DNA of 17,709 bases from Flavobacterium psychrophilum (lineage in GTDB: Bacteria > Bacteroidota > Bacteroidia > Flavobacteriales > Flavobacteriaceae). Below the pieces are notes generated by a model. The model was not told where the DNA came from and ran no database searches. It worked only from the letters and a program-made list of their open reading frames with translations. The stretch lies in contig CAMBHH010000055.1 of the NCBI GenBank assembly GCA_945866505.1, forward strand, positions 1 through 17,709, read 5' to 3'. Made by a program: the position numbers and the translations under genes. Positions 6,021 to 13,093 of the stretch are shown here, in pieces. How positions within the stretch are numbered: position 1 is the first letter of the stretch; each line of letters opens with the position of its first letter.

Positions 6021-8138
6021 TTATTCTTTTAAAAATTTTACTGAATGTTCTATTCCGTCAGTGGAATTTATCTTTACAAAATATATTCCGTTGTCAAATT
6101 CTCTTACATCAAAATTTGAAAACTTATCGAATGAACCTTTAAATTGTTTTATCATTTTACCCGATATATCATAAATATGTACAGCTGTTGCTTCTAAATT
6201 AATTTTAAAAACGTTTTTAACTGGATTTGGATATAGTTTTACTTGCATTAAATCCAAGCTATTTTCATCGATTTTTAAAGTAGCACAATCTGTTTCAAGA
6301 ACATCTATTTTTGTATTTGTTCCCGTTGGAATAAAGCAAGTATTTGCTGTTACTCCGATAATATCAACAGTTTGTGGTCCTGATGCACCTTTTGTAAAAA
6401 TTACATTGGTAGAAGCAATGTTATTAAACGTATAGGAAAAATATCCATTTACATCTGGACCGGTCATTGCTATTCCAGGCCAACTTGCATTTGCTAAATT
6501 CGCTAATGGTAAAGCATTCCAATGATAAATGTAAATTGTATTGCCCCAACTAACCGGCGGTTTGAATTTTACAGTTCGATTACCTAATGCTAAAAAAGTA
6601 TAGGATTGAGTAGCTACACCTGATGATAAACCGTCAGAATCTATAGCAATCGCTTTTATCGTTGTAGTGCTTGAAACACTTAGGGGAGATGAATAAACTA
6701 ACGATGAAGCAGTTGGAGTTGAACCATCTGTTGTATAATAAATAGTCGAACCTGATTTATCATCTGTCGCTGTGATTGTTACTTTTACAGGAGTACCTTC
6801 AATAAATGTAGCTCCAACAGGTGCTAGGGTAACTACTGGTGCAGGATTAAAAGTAGATTTTGACCAAACTGCATAATCAGTTCCCGAAGCATTTAAAATC
6901 CATTCTACTCCTGGATTCCACAAACCTGGACCAATTTTAACGGCTACCTTGCCGTCAATAATGGCAGAATAAAAGGTGCTTGAATTTGAAATCAATACTG
7001 AGCTATAAGCATTTATTTTATTAGCCTTTCTTATTCCCATTAAATTATTGATTGCCATTTCATTCGAAGTATAGGTTACTGTAACCCCATCTTTTTTATA
7101 AGTTCCTCCGTAATAATGTGGGAAGAAAATACAAGGAATACCTGGATGAGTTAAAATATAAGCATAGGCTTTCATAATGTTATTATTATTAACAAAACTA
7201 CCTGCTTTGACAAAAGTATCGTGATTATCCACAAAAGTTACTGCTTTATCAGCATAGCCAAACTGCCCTGCTAACCCTGGGTTTCCAGTCAGAGAACTAT
7301 AATTACCATTATTAAATGCAGGTTGCAAGCTATTATAGTAAAGGGTAAAATCAAAAACTGCCGATTTTCCGCCAGTTCCATCGATCCAAGATTTTAGTAA
7401 GTTGGTATTTCCATCCCAATATTCTCCTACAGATGAATAAGGTGATGAAGAGGTTAAGTACTCACCAAAATAACTTGCCGAAAATCCTTTGGCTACGTCC
7501 CATCTCCAACTATCAAAACCTAAGCCTTTCAGGCGTGTTAGATATTCCTTTACACCATTTCGTACTTGTAAATCTGTATGATCCAAATCTCTTGCGCCAT
7601 TAAAATCTTCACCAGTATCAGGAGTTCCACAAGGTTTAACACCAGTAATTGCTACGGAATTTGCCTCATCAGTGCTTGTAATAGACTTGCAGTCCCAAGT
7701 TGGATTTGTAAAATCCGTCCAGTTGGTAGATCCTCCTCTATGATTTACAACGATATCGGCCATAGGATGAATTTTTGGTGAACTTGTGTTTAAGGTGGTC
7801 AATAAAGTCCTTAATTGGGTTTCTGTTCCGTAAGATGTTGAACTGAAGTTAAACAGCTCAGTTGGAATATAGCCTGTTCCACCTGTTGACTTACTTGGCG
7901 GTGGCATCCAAAGAACATTTATACCAGCGACTGCATAGCCACTTGCACGATTGTTTAAATAATTATACAGTCCTCCTTCTGCAGCAACCGAAGGTTGATT
8001 GAAAACATCCCAACCAAATGCTTGCATCATTATATCATTAATGTTGGCAGAAGATTGTGCATTTAGATTTGAAGTTATAGAATTGAAAATAAACAACAGC
8101 AAAATCAGTTTGTACTTAAAAAATAATTTGATTTTCAT
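6021..8138 (-). CDS. Secreted GH13 alpha-amylase with T9SS sorting domain
   Basis: This 705-residue protein is predicted to be exported and to cleave alpha-1,4 links in starch or glycogen. A Sec signal occupies residues 1-27 (cleavage after LNA). The GH13 barrel shows the four conserved regions: DIVVNH (128-133); GFDSWRWDVAKG (207-218), with nucleophile D214; GEYWD (238-242), with acid/base E239; and FVDNHD (302-307), with the transition-state stabiliser D307. The form FDSWRWD...VGEYWD resembles plant-type subfamily members. After a short linker come a chitobiase/Fn3-associated-like domain (about 435-515, YYTTDGSTPT), a starch-binding CBM26-like domain (about 522-605, YIYHWN and WPGI) and a type IX secretion sorting domain (about 630-705, YPNP...IYDISGK...GIYFVKI). 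It stands alone, with no SusCD genes visible nearby. Confidence 0.95.
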   Translation of the reverse strand: MKIKLFFKYKLILLLFIFNSITSNLNAQSSANINDIMMQAFGWDVFNQPSVAAEGGLYNYLNNRASGYAVAGINVLWMPPPSKSTGGTGYIPTELFNFSSTSYGTETQLRTLLTTLNTSSPKIHPMADIVVNHRGGSTNWTDFTNPTWDCKSITSTDEANSVAITGVKPCGTPDTGEDFNGARDLDHTDLQVRNGVKEYLTRLKGLGFDSWRWDVAKGFSASYFGEYLTSSSPYSSVGEYWDGNTNLLKSWIDGTGGKSAVFDFTLYYNSLQPAFNNGNYSSLTGNPGLAGQFGYADKAVTFVDNHDTFVKAGSFVNNNNIMKAYAYILTHPGIPCIFFPHYYGGTYKKDGVTVTYTSNEMAINNLMGIRKANKINAYSSVLISNSSTFYSAIIDGKVAVKIGPGLWNPGVEWILNASGTDYAVWSKSTFNPAPVVTLAPVGATFIEGTPVKVTITATDDKSGSTIYYTTDGSTPTASSLVYSSPLSVSSTTTIKAIAIDSDGLSSGVATQSYTFLALGNRTVKFKPPVSWGNTIYIYHWNALPLANLANASWPGIAMTGPDVNGYFSYTFNNIASTNVIFTKGASGPQTVDIIGVTANTCFIPTGTNTKIDVLETDCATLKIDENSLDLMQVKLYPNPVKNVFKINLEATAVHIYDISGKMIKQFKGSFDKFSNFDVREFDNGIYFVKINSTDGIEHSVKFLKE

Positions 8139-8224
8139 AATGTATTAAGATAGGTAAATATTTGGTTATAAAGAAACAATTGAAATTTAGAATGTCAAAG
8201 TTAGATGTTTGAGTATTGATTTAA

Positions 8225-8232
8225 CAAAATTA
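8225..8232 (-). promoter_or_regulatory. Possible -7 element for the amylase gene
   Basis: On the minus strand this reads TAATTTTG, fitting TAnnTTTG, and would give a leader of about 80 bases. A clear -33 TTTG is not seen at the expected distance. The rest of 8139-8400 is AT-rich spacer in which I see no gene or operator. Confidence 0.3.
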
Positions 8233-8400
8233 GTTTATTTTATTATAGCGAAAACGTGATAGTGTTGATAAATTAATATTTTTCCATTTTTTAATAGTTA
8301 TACAAAAAATAGTGTAGTCTAGCCAATTAAACAGAAAGAGAATCTGAAATGGTTACTTTAGGATAATAGAAATTTTATTTTATACAGTATTTAAAACAAA

Positions 8401-8428
8401 AAACCACCTAACAAAAGTTAGATGGTTT
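8401..8428. terminator. Hairpin, probable terminator or transcription barrier
   Basis: AAACCACCTAAC and GTTAGATGGTTT form a 12-bp stem with one C-A mismatch and an AAAA loop. A-rich sequence on the left becomes a U-run for minus-strand transcripts. It lies between the tRNA and the amylase gene, both on the minus strand. Confidence 0.6.
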
Positions 8429-8439
8429 TACTTACTTGG

Positions 8440-8452
8440 CGGCGGAAGGACT
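8440..8452 (-). other. Possible remnant of a tRNA 3' end
   Basis: The 13 bases CGGCGGAAGGACT match the 3' acceptor and start of the T-arm of the tRNA-Thr gene (8557-8569, CGGCGGAGGGACT) at 12 of 13 positions in the same orientation, about 117 bases away. No tRNA fold follows. This may be a scar of tRNA-targeted integration or duplication, or chance. Confidence 0.35.
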
Positions 8453-8468
8453 TCTCAAATTGCTTCGC

Positions 8469-8502
8469 TTGGGATATCCCGAAATTTCGGGACTCGTCCC
8501 AA
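8469..8502. repeat. Nested palindrome downstream of tRNA-Thr
   Basis: The core TCCCGAAATTTCGGGA (8477-8492) is a perfect 16-bp palindrome. It is enclosed by TTGGGA (8469-8474) paired with TCCCAA (8497-8502). An alternative palindrome, GGGATATCCC (8471-8480), competes for the same bases. The GC-rich arms stand out in an AT-rich spacer and suggest a dispersed repeat. Confidence 0.7.
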
Positions 8503-8519
8503 TATTTTTCAAAATAAAA

Positions 8520-8546
8520 AAACCGTAAGCGATAAGCTTACGGTTT
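8520..8546 (-). terminator. Intrinsic terminator of tRNA-Thr
   Basis: A perfect 11-bp stem (AAACCGTAAGC with GCTTACGGTTT, 5-base loop), followed on the minus strand by a T-rich run. It lies 8 bases after the tRNA 3' end. Confidence 0.88.
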
Positions 8547-8553
8547 CTGATTG

Positions 8554-8627
8554 AGCCGGCGGAGGGACTCGAACCCACGACCTGCTGATTACAAATCAGC
8601 TGCTCTAGCCAACTGAGCTACGCTGGC
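8554..8627 (-). tRNA. trnT: tRNA-Thr (anticodon UGU)
   Basis: The 74-base cloverleaf on the minus strand has D arm GCTC/GAGC, anticodon arm GCTGA-TTTGTAA-TCAGC and T loop TTCGAGT. The anticodon TGT is at loop positions 3-5 and reads Thr ACA codons. Discriminator base is U; CCA is not encoded, as is usual in this phylum. Two stems carry mismatches: A4 opposite C69 in the acceptor stem (GCCAGCG/CGCCGGC) and U50 opposite U64 in the T stem (GTGGG/CCCTC). The gene has a consensus promoter directly upstream and a strong terminator downstream, so it appears to be an independent unit. Confidence 0.93.
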
Positions 8628-8642
8628 GACTCATTTCGGGTG

Positions 8643-8673
8643 CAAATATAAGTCTGAATTTTAATTTTCCAAA
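8643..8673 (-). promoter_or_regulatory. Consensus Bacteroidota promoter of tRNA-Thr
   Basis: On the minus strand: TTTG (8673-8670), exactly 19 bases, then TATATTTG (8650-8643). This matches the Flavobacterium/Bacteroides sigma consensus TTTG-N19-TAnnTTTG perfectly and ends 15 bases before the mature tRNA 5' end. Confidence 0.82.
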
Positions 8674-8702
8674 AAAAAATCAAAACTTTTTATTGACATT
8701 TT

Positions 8703-8972
8703 TTACTGTAATCCGTTGATTTTAGCAATCAGTTGATTTGCAGTTTGTTCCAATTCAACATTAATTTGTTTGAAATGGGCTTTTTTGTTTTCAACATTCT
8801 TTGCATTTACTTTTGTAATCAAAGTGTCAAAAGCTGCGATAGCTTCATCGATTAAAGCATTAGTTTCTGTTGTTGGTTTTCCTGTAGTAGAAATTTCAAA
8901 CAAGTAAACTGCTTCAATAATATCTCCTAAAACGTAGTTGATGTCTTTTTTTAAATTCTTAACGTTTGCCAT
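8703..8972 (-). CDS. Small conserved-looking helical protein, unknown function
   Basis: Starting at the ATG at 8972-8970 the protein has 89 residues (MANVKNLKKDINYVLGD...); an upstream ATG at 9002 would add 10 basic residues and sits on a likely -7 element (CAAAAGTA, 9000-9007), so the shorter form is preferred. The sequence is soluble, rich in Ala, Asn, Lys and Glu, has no Cys or Trp, and reads as three or four amphipathic helices. The C-terminal part (about 60-87, VENKKAHFKQINVELEQTAN) could form a coiled coil. I do not recognise the family. Its codon use is ordinary for the window and it has its own spacer, so it is probably a real gene expressed alone. Confidence 0.7.
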   Translation of the reverse strand: MANVKNLKKDINYVLGDIIEAVYLFEISTTGKPTTETNALIDEAIAAFDTLITKVNAKNVENKKAHFKQINVELEQTANQLIAKINGLQ

Positions 8973-9029
8973 TTTATTTTTAATTTTAATTTGCGATTGC
9001 AAAAGTACACATAATCTTTCTATTACCTA

Positions 9030-9992
9030 CTAGGAAATATAAATTTCTAAAATTGACCCTTTTCCGCTGAGAACAAAAGACTTCAAAGCCGCTGGAATTA
9101 AAACAGTATCTCCTTTTATATATTTGAATTTTGCTCCTTCATATTCCAATTCAAAATCACCTTCAACACACATATAAACTGTGAAAGAATGTCCTGATTT
9201 GTTTACTTCAATTTTTCCGTCCAATGGTAGAAAATTAGTAGTGAAATAAGGACAGTCAACCATAGAATTGGATTGATTTAGCTCTTTATTGTATTTTTTA
9301 TAAGTATCAATTTTTTTGTAATTGATAGCATCCAAAGCCAAATCAACGTGCAATTCTCTATGATTTCCGGCTGCGTCTACTCTATCAAAATCATACAAAC
9401 GATAGGTAATATCCGAAGTTTGCTGAATTTCTGCAATCACCATTCCAGCTCCAATCGCATGAACGGTTCCTGTTTCAAGAAAAAAAACATCTCCAACTTC
9501 GACATTTACGTTGTCAAGAATAGAAAGCAAGGTTTTGTTGTTTAGATTTTCTACATATTCCGCAGCATTAGAATCTTCTTTAAAACCAACAATTAATTTG
9601 GAATTTTCATCGGCTTGCATAACATACCACATTTCGGTTTTTCCGAAAGAATTATGACGCTTCTTAGCCAATTCATCATTAGGATGCACCTGTATAGATA
9701 AATCTTCACGAGCATCCAGATATTTGAACAACAAGGGGAATTGTTTACCAAATTTTTCATGAACTTCAGTCCCTAAAAGTGCATCTGGGTTTATGTCAAT
9801 CAAATCATTCAGAGATTTTCCAGCCAAATCTCCATTGACAACCACACTTACATCGCCTTGGACAGTAGATAATTCCCAGCTTTCGCCAGTAATTTTGGAA
9901 GTAATGGGTTTATTGAGAATCGTTTTTAATTTTTCTCCGCCCCAAATTCTTTCTTTTAGAATGGGTTCGAATTGTAAAGGATATAATTTCAT
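9030..9992 (-). CDS. manA: Mannose-6-phosphate isomerase, class I
   Basis: ManA interconverts mannose 6-phosphate and fructose 6-phosphate, linking glycolysis to GDP-mannose and glycan synthesis. With the ATG at 9992 the enzyme has 320 residues (MKLYPLQFEPILKERIWGG), the usual size of the short bacterial class I form; an upstream ATG at 10019 would add nine residues unlike the family start. The zinc ligands are visible as H103 in SIQVHPND, E120 in KTEMWYV and H178 in TGTVHAIG, within a cupin fold, followed by the QQTSDITYRLYDF motif. A second small cupin-like segment closes the protein. It is separated from bcp by about 97 bases. A -7-like TAATTTTG on the minus strand (10051-10044) may be its promoter. 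Confidence 0.94.
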   Translation of the reverse strand: MKLYPLQFEPILKERIWGGEKLKTILNKPITSKITGESWELSTVQGDVSVVVNGDLAGKSLNDLIDINPDALLGTEVHEKFGKQFPLLFKYLDAREDLSIQVHPNDELAKKRHNSFGKTEMWYVMQADENSKLIVGFKEDSNAAEYVENLNNKTLLSILDNVNVEVGDVFFLETGTVHAIGAGMVIAEIQQTSDITYRLYDFDRVDAAGNHRELHVDLALDAINYKKIDTYKKYNKELNQSNSMVDCPYFTTNFLPLDGKIEVNKSGHSFTVYMCVEGDFELEYEGAKFKYIKGDTVLIPAALKSFVLSGKGSILEIYIS

Positions 9993-10089
9993 TTTTGGTT
10001 CTTCTAAGAGGTTAGTCAACTTTTAAAAAATAAGTAGGAGCAGCAAAATTAAACATATATTTTGTTAATCTATAACACTATTGTATCTT

Positions 10090-10548
10090 TTATAATGCCA
10101 TTTTTTTTATAATTTTCAATGCTTTTGGAATATGATTAGTGGCCACTAGGCTATCAAAGACCAATTGGATAATCCCGTTTTTGTCTGCTACATAAGTAAC
10201 TCTTCCTGGAAGTAACCCAAATAAATTGGTCTTTACGCCAAATAATTTTCGAAGTTTTTTATCATTGTCCGAAAGCAATAGAAAAGGTAATTTGTATCGC
10301 TTTGCGAATTTTTCGTGTGATTGTACGCTATCACTGCTTATACCGATTACTTCGGCACCTAAATCTTTGAAATCTTCATATTGATCACGGAAACTACAAG
10401 CTTGTGCAGTACAACCTGGCGTATTGTCTTTTGGATAAAAATAAAATACAACTGGCTTTTTTCCGATGACAGAGGAACTCTCAAAATCATTTCCATTGCT
10501 GTCTTTTGCTGAAAAATTGGGAATTTTATCTCCTAGTTCTAATGCCAT
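10090..10548 (-). CDS. bcp: Thioredoxin-dependent thiol peroxidase (Bcp/PrxQ)
   Basis: This 152-residue peroxiredoxin reduces hydrogen and organic peroxides using thioredoxin. The active-site motif is PKDNTPGCTAQAC (39-51): T43 and peroxidatic C46, with C51 as the resolving Cys five residues on, as in the atypical 2-Cys Bcp/PrxQ subgroup. Other family marks are the N-terminal GDKIPNFSAKDSNGN and the VVFYFYP strand. A conserved-looking Arg in PGRVTYV near residue 115 fits the active-site Arg. Length is standard. The ATG overlaps the queD stop by one base (TAATG), so the two genes are co-translated. Confidence 0.95.
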   Translation of the reverse strand: MALELGDKIPNFSAKDSNGNDFESSSVIGKKPVVFYFYPKDNTPGCTAQACSFRDQYEDFKDLGAEVIGISSDSVQSHEKFAKRYKLPFLLLSDNDKKLRKLFGVKTNLFGLLPGRVTYVADKNGIIQLVFDSLVATNHIPKALKIIKKMAL

Positions 10549-10958
10549 TATTCTCCTTTATAAGTTACAAAGTTCCTCGGTGTTTCATATAGAACCACTT
10601 CTAATTCCATTTCGGGTTTTATTCTTTTTCTTAATTTGTTCCAAATTACAACCACAATGTTTTCGGCGGTGGGATTAAGATTTTCAAATTCGGGAACATC
10701 CAAATTCAGGTTTTTATGGTCAAAAGGATTTTCAACTTCCTCTTTGATTAAATCACTTAATATTTTAACGTCCATTACATAACCTGTTTCTGGATCTATT
10801 TCTCCAGTAACACTGACAATCAAATCGTAGTTGTGTCCGTGAAAATTGGGATTGTTGCATTTGCCAAAAACAGCATCATTTTGTTCGAAAGTCCAATCTT
10901 TTCGATACAATCGATGTGCTGCGTTAAAGTGGGCTTTTCGAGATATAGTTACTTTCAT
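10548..10958 (-). CDS. queD: 6-carboxytetrahydropterin synthase / PTPS family (QueD)
   Basis: This 136-residue enzyme belongs to the T-fold PTPS/QueD family, which converts dihydroneopterin triphosphate to 6-carboxytetrahydropterin on the route to queuosine. Zinc ligands are H15 (FNAAHRL), H40 and H42 (NFHGHNY). The active-site Cys is C34 in GKCNNPNFHGH, a spacing (C-x5-HGH) more like eukaryotic PTPS and many Bacteroidota members than the C-x3-HGH of E. coli QueD. The catalytic Asp/His pair is in FDHKNLN, and the pterin-anchoring Glu is in YETPRNF near the C-terminus. No other queuosine genes are in view, so a biopterin-type role is not excluded. It sits between idi and bcp on the minus strand. 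Confidence 0.88.
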   Translation of the reverse strand: MKVTISRKAHFNAAHRLYRKDWTFEQNDAVFGKCNNPNFHGHNYDLIVSVTGEIDPETGYVMDVKILSDLIKEEVENPFDHKNLNLDVPEFENLNPTAENIVVVIWNKLRKRIKPEMELEVVLYETPRNFVTYKGE

Positions 10959-10963
10959 TTGAA

Positions 10964-11046
10964 GTTAGAGGTTAGGGGTTAGAAGTAAAGTTTAAAGGTT
11001 TACGAGTTTAAAATTCAGTCTGAAATCTGAAATCTGCAATCTCAAA
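10964..11046. repeat. Heptanucleotide repeats in the idi-queD spacer
   Basis: Two arrays with 7-base period lie between idi and queD. The first (10964-10984) reads GTTAGAG, GTTAGGG, GTTAGAA. The second (11019-11046) reads TCTGAAA, TCTGAAA, TCTGCAA, TCTCAAA and extends into the idi stop codon (11044-11042). The stretch between them (about 10986-11010) is also loosely seven-periodic. The TCTGAAA unit is the reverse complement, in rotation, of the GATTTCA unit inside the glycosyltransferase. Confidence 0.78.
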
Positions 11047-11569
11047 TCTTATGCTCTTCTAAAAAATGATAAAACTCATCGAATATTATTTTGAACCAAA
11101 CAGTGTAAATTTTGGGTTGCAACTGAATGTCTTTGGCCACATCCTCTATGCTCATCCATTTCCAACTTTCAACTTCTTCGGGATTTATTTTTGGCTCGCC
11201 ACTATAATATCCAATCATCACGTGATCGAGTTCATGTTCGGTCAATCCGTTATCGAATGGTGCTTTGTATATAAAATGGAATAATTCTTTCAAACCCGTT
11301 TCGAAACCCATTTCTTCATACAATCTGCGACTTCCGGCTTGAATATTGGTTTCACCATCGCGCTGATGACTGCAACATGTATTGGTCCACAACAACGGCG
11401 AATGGTATTTTTGATTGGCTCGTTGCTGCAACATTATCTCGTTTTTATCATTCAATACAAAAACAGAAAAGGCACGATGCAAAACGGCTTTTTCGTGAGC
11501 TTCCATTTTAGGCATCAAACCTATTTGCTCGTCATTTTGGTTTACCAATATTACGTTCTCTTCTTCCAT
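11042..11569 (-). CDS. idi: Isopentenyl-diphosphate delta-isomerase, type 1
   Basis: Idi interconverts isopentenyl and dimethylallyl diphosphate for isoprenoid synthesis. The 175-residue Nudix-fold protein has the catalytic Cys at C66 in WTNTCCSHQR (E. coli WTNSVCGHP) and the catalytic Glu at E113 in EHELDHV. The Nudix-like helix is GSRRLYEEMGF (79-89). Metal-binding His residues are expected at H25, H31 (LHRAFSVF) and H68. Length and motif order are typical. The final Ile codon and TGA stop fall in a heptamer repeat array, so the extreme C-terminus may be repeat-derived. It is probably the first gene of the idi-queD-bcp minus-strand group. Confidence 0.95.
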   Translation of the reverse strand: MEEENVILVNQNDEQIGLMPKMEAHEKAVLHRAFSVFVLNDKNEIMLQQRANQKYHSPLLWTNTCCSHQRDGETNIQAGSRRLYEEMGFETGLKELFHFIYKAPFDNGLTEHELDHVMIGYYSGEPKINPEEVESWKWMSIEDVAKDIQLQPKIYTVWFKIIFDEFYHFLEEHKI

Positions 11570-11586
11570 ACTTTTTTTTAGCTTGC

Positions 11587-11652
11587 CAAAAATACGAAAA
11601 AAGAAATGGATTATTGCCTTGTAGAAAGTTTGTGAAAAGTTTAACGCGCGTT
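11587..11652. promoter_or_regulatory. Divergent idi/msrBA spacer: -7 element and palindrome
   Basis: The 262-base spacer 11570-11831 holds no gene. CAAAAATA at 11587-11594 reads TATTTTTG on the minus strand, a -7 match for idi, which would give a short leader. AACGCGCGTT at 11643-11652 is a perfect palindrome with a CpG-rich core that stands out in the AT-rich spacer and might be an operator. A further TAACGTTA palindrome lies near 11733. Confidence 0.35.
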
Positions 11653-11803
11653 TAATATCTGAAAAGATTAATTTTATAAAATCAAATTTAGTAGCAAATC
11701 GCAGTGATTTTATTTAATTTAGTACTAAAAACATAACGTTAAAGTTTCCCTAATTACTAATTGATTTGTAAGCTAAACGACAATTTAATTTGGAAGTCAA
11801 TAT

Positions 11804-11811
11804 TACTTTTG
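11804..11811 (+). promoter_or_regulatory. Possible -7 element for msrBA
   Basis: TACTTTTG fits TAnnTTTG and lies 20 bases before the msrBA start. No TTTG at 19-base spacing is seen (one occurs only 11 bases upstream), so the match is partial. Confidence 0.35.
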
Positions 11812-11831
11812 AAAAATAAAAAAAGTAAACT

Positions 11832-12956
11832 ATGAAAATTATGAAAACAAAAAATCAATGTCGAATCCTGCTATTCTTGATTCCTCTTTTTATGCTGCAA
11901 GCTTGCGGCCAATCTGTAAAAAATCAAAACAATATTCAAAATTCTTCAAACATGGAAAATTCAATTAGCAAACCCGGAAATCCCTATTATTCGAATACCG
12001 ACAACACAAAACTCAATGTCACTGATGCCGAATGGAAAAAAGTGCTTTCTCCAGATTTATATGCCGTTTCCAGAAACGCCGACACCGAAAGGGCTTTCAC
12101 AGGAAAACTATGGGATTCCGAAGCAAAAGGAACCTATTATTGTGCGGCCTGTGGCAATAAGTTATTCAAATCCGATCAGAAATTTGTCAGCAGTTGCGGT
12201 TGGCCTAGTTTTTTTGAACAAGAAAACAAAAATAGCGTGGTGTACAAAGAAGACAATTCATACGGAATGAAAAGAATCGAAGCGCTTTGTGGCAGATGCG
12301 ACGGACATTTGGGTCATCTTTTTGATGATGGACCAGCGCCAACCGGAAAAAGATATTGTATGAATTCCATTGCTTTGGATTTTGTTCCTGAAGATGTTGT
12401 TTCAGCTACTAACAACAAAAGTAATCTGGAAACCATTACTCTTGGCGGCGGATGTTACTGGTGTGTGGAAGCCGTTTACGAAAATTTAAAAGGAGTGCAA
12501 TCAGTAGTTTCTGGATTCACAGGCGGAAAAAATGCAAATCCTACCTATGAAGAAGTTTGTACAGGAAGAACGGGTCATGCCGAAGTAGTTCAAATTACGT
12601 ATGACAATACCATTACGAATATTGACGAAATCTTTAAAGTTTTCTTCACCGTTCACGACCCAACAACCTTAAATCGTCAAGGTGGCGATATTGGAACGCA
12701 ATACCGTTCCGTGATTTTTTATGCCAACGAGCAACAGAAAAAAGAAGGCCAATCCATTATTGATAAATTAAATTCCGAAAAAGTATATAGCAATCCAATT
12801 GTAACTACTTTGGAGCCCTTAACTCAATTTTATAAAGCTGAGGATTATCATCAGAATTATTATCAAAACAATAAAAGCCAACCCTATTGTGAAATGGTAA
12901 TTCAACCCAAAATCGAGAAATTCGAAAAGATTTTTAAAGACCGATTGAAAAAATAA
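11832..12956 (+). CDS. msrBA: Lipoprotein methionine sulfoxide reductase, MsrB-MsrA fusion
   Basis: This 374-residue bifunctional enzyme repairs both stereoisomers of methionine sulfoxide. A lipoprotein signal ends in LQAC with C25 lipidated, placing it in the envelope facing the periplasm. Residues about 60-186 are MsrB (R-sulfoxide): zinc-binding C104/C107 and C153/C156, catalytic C176 in RYCMNS, and possible resolving C122 in SSCGWPSF. Residues about 202-370 are MsrA (S-sulfoxide): catalytic C208 in GGGCYWC, followed by VVSGFTGG and a GHAEVVQ motif. The domain order B then A is the reverse of the PilB/MsrAB arrangement in Neisseria. A further Cys near the C-terminus (PYCEM, C353) may help recycling. 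It is a single-gene unit with its own terminator. Confidence 0.95.
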   Translation: MKIMKTKNQCRILLFLIPLFMLQACGQSVKNQNNIQNSSNMENSISKPGNPYYSNTDNTKLNVTDAEWKKVLSPDLYAVSRNADTERAFTGKLWDSEAKGTYYCAACGNKLFKSDQKFVSSCGWPSFFEQENKNSVVYKEDNSYGMKRIEALCGRCDGHLGHLFDDGPAPTGKRYCMNSIALDFVPEDVVSATNNKSNLETITLGGGCYWCVEAVYENLKGVQSVVSGFTGGKNANPTYEEVCTGRTGHAEVVQITYDNTITNIDEIFKVFFTVHDPTTLNRQGGDIGTQYRSVIFYANEQQKKEGQSIIDKLNSEKVYSNPIVTTLEPLTQFYKAEDYHQNYYQNNKSQPYCEMVIQPKIEKFEKIFKDRLKK

Positions 12957-12970
12957 GAATAAAATTCACA

Positions 12971-13002
12971 AAAAAAACCGGAAAGAAATTTTCGGTTTTT
13001 TT
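12971..13002 (+). terminator. Terminator after msrBA
   Basis: An A-rich left arm AAAAAACCGGAAA pairs with TTTTCGGTTTTTT through a stem with one bulged G, ending in a T-run. It starts 15 bases after the stop. Confidence 0.75.
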
Positions 13003-13040
13003 ATGGGCTGAAATTAGATCTTATAACTAGCATTATAAAA

Positions 13041-13073
13041 TTGTAATCGAATGTCTGTTATTTATTATATTTG
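13041..13073 (+). promoter_or_regulatory. Candidate promoter of the alpha/beta hydrolase
   Basis: TTG at 13041-13043, 22 bases, then TATATTTG at 13066-13073, a full match to the TAnnTTTG -7 element with spacing at the long end of the accepted range. The start codon follows 20 bases later. Confidence 0.5.
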
Positions 13074-13093
13074 GATGGATTAATATAAAAAAG

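Noticed and set aside
10964..11046. Tandem repeats considered as a CRISPR array
   Set aside because: Units are 7 bases with no spacers, and no cas gene is present.
12016..12270. 84-codon frame inside msrBA
   Set aside because: It overlaps the MsrB domain in another frame, lacks motifs and has no independent start context.
11832..12956. A frameshifted pair of separate msrB and msrA genes
   Set aside because: The frame is continuous through both domains with a normal linker, so it is a true fusion.
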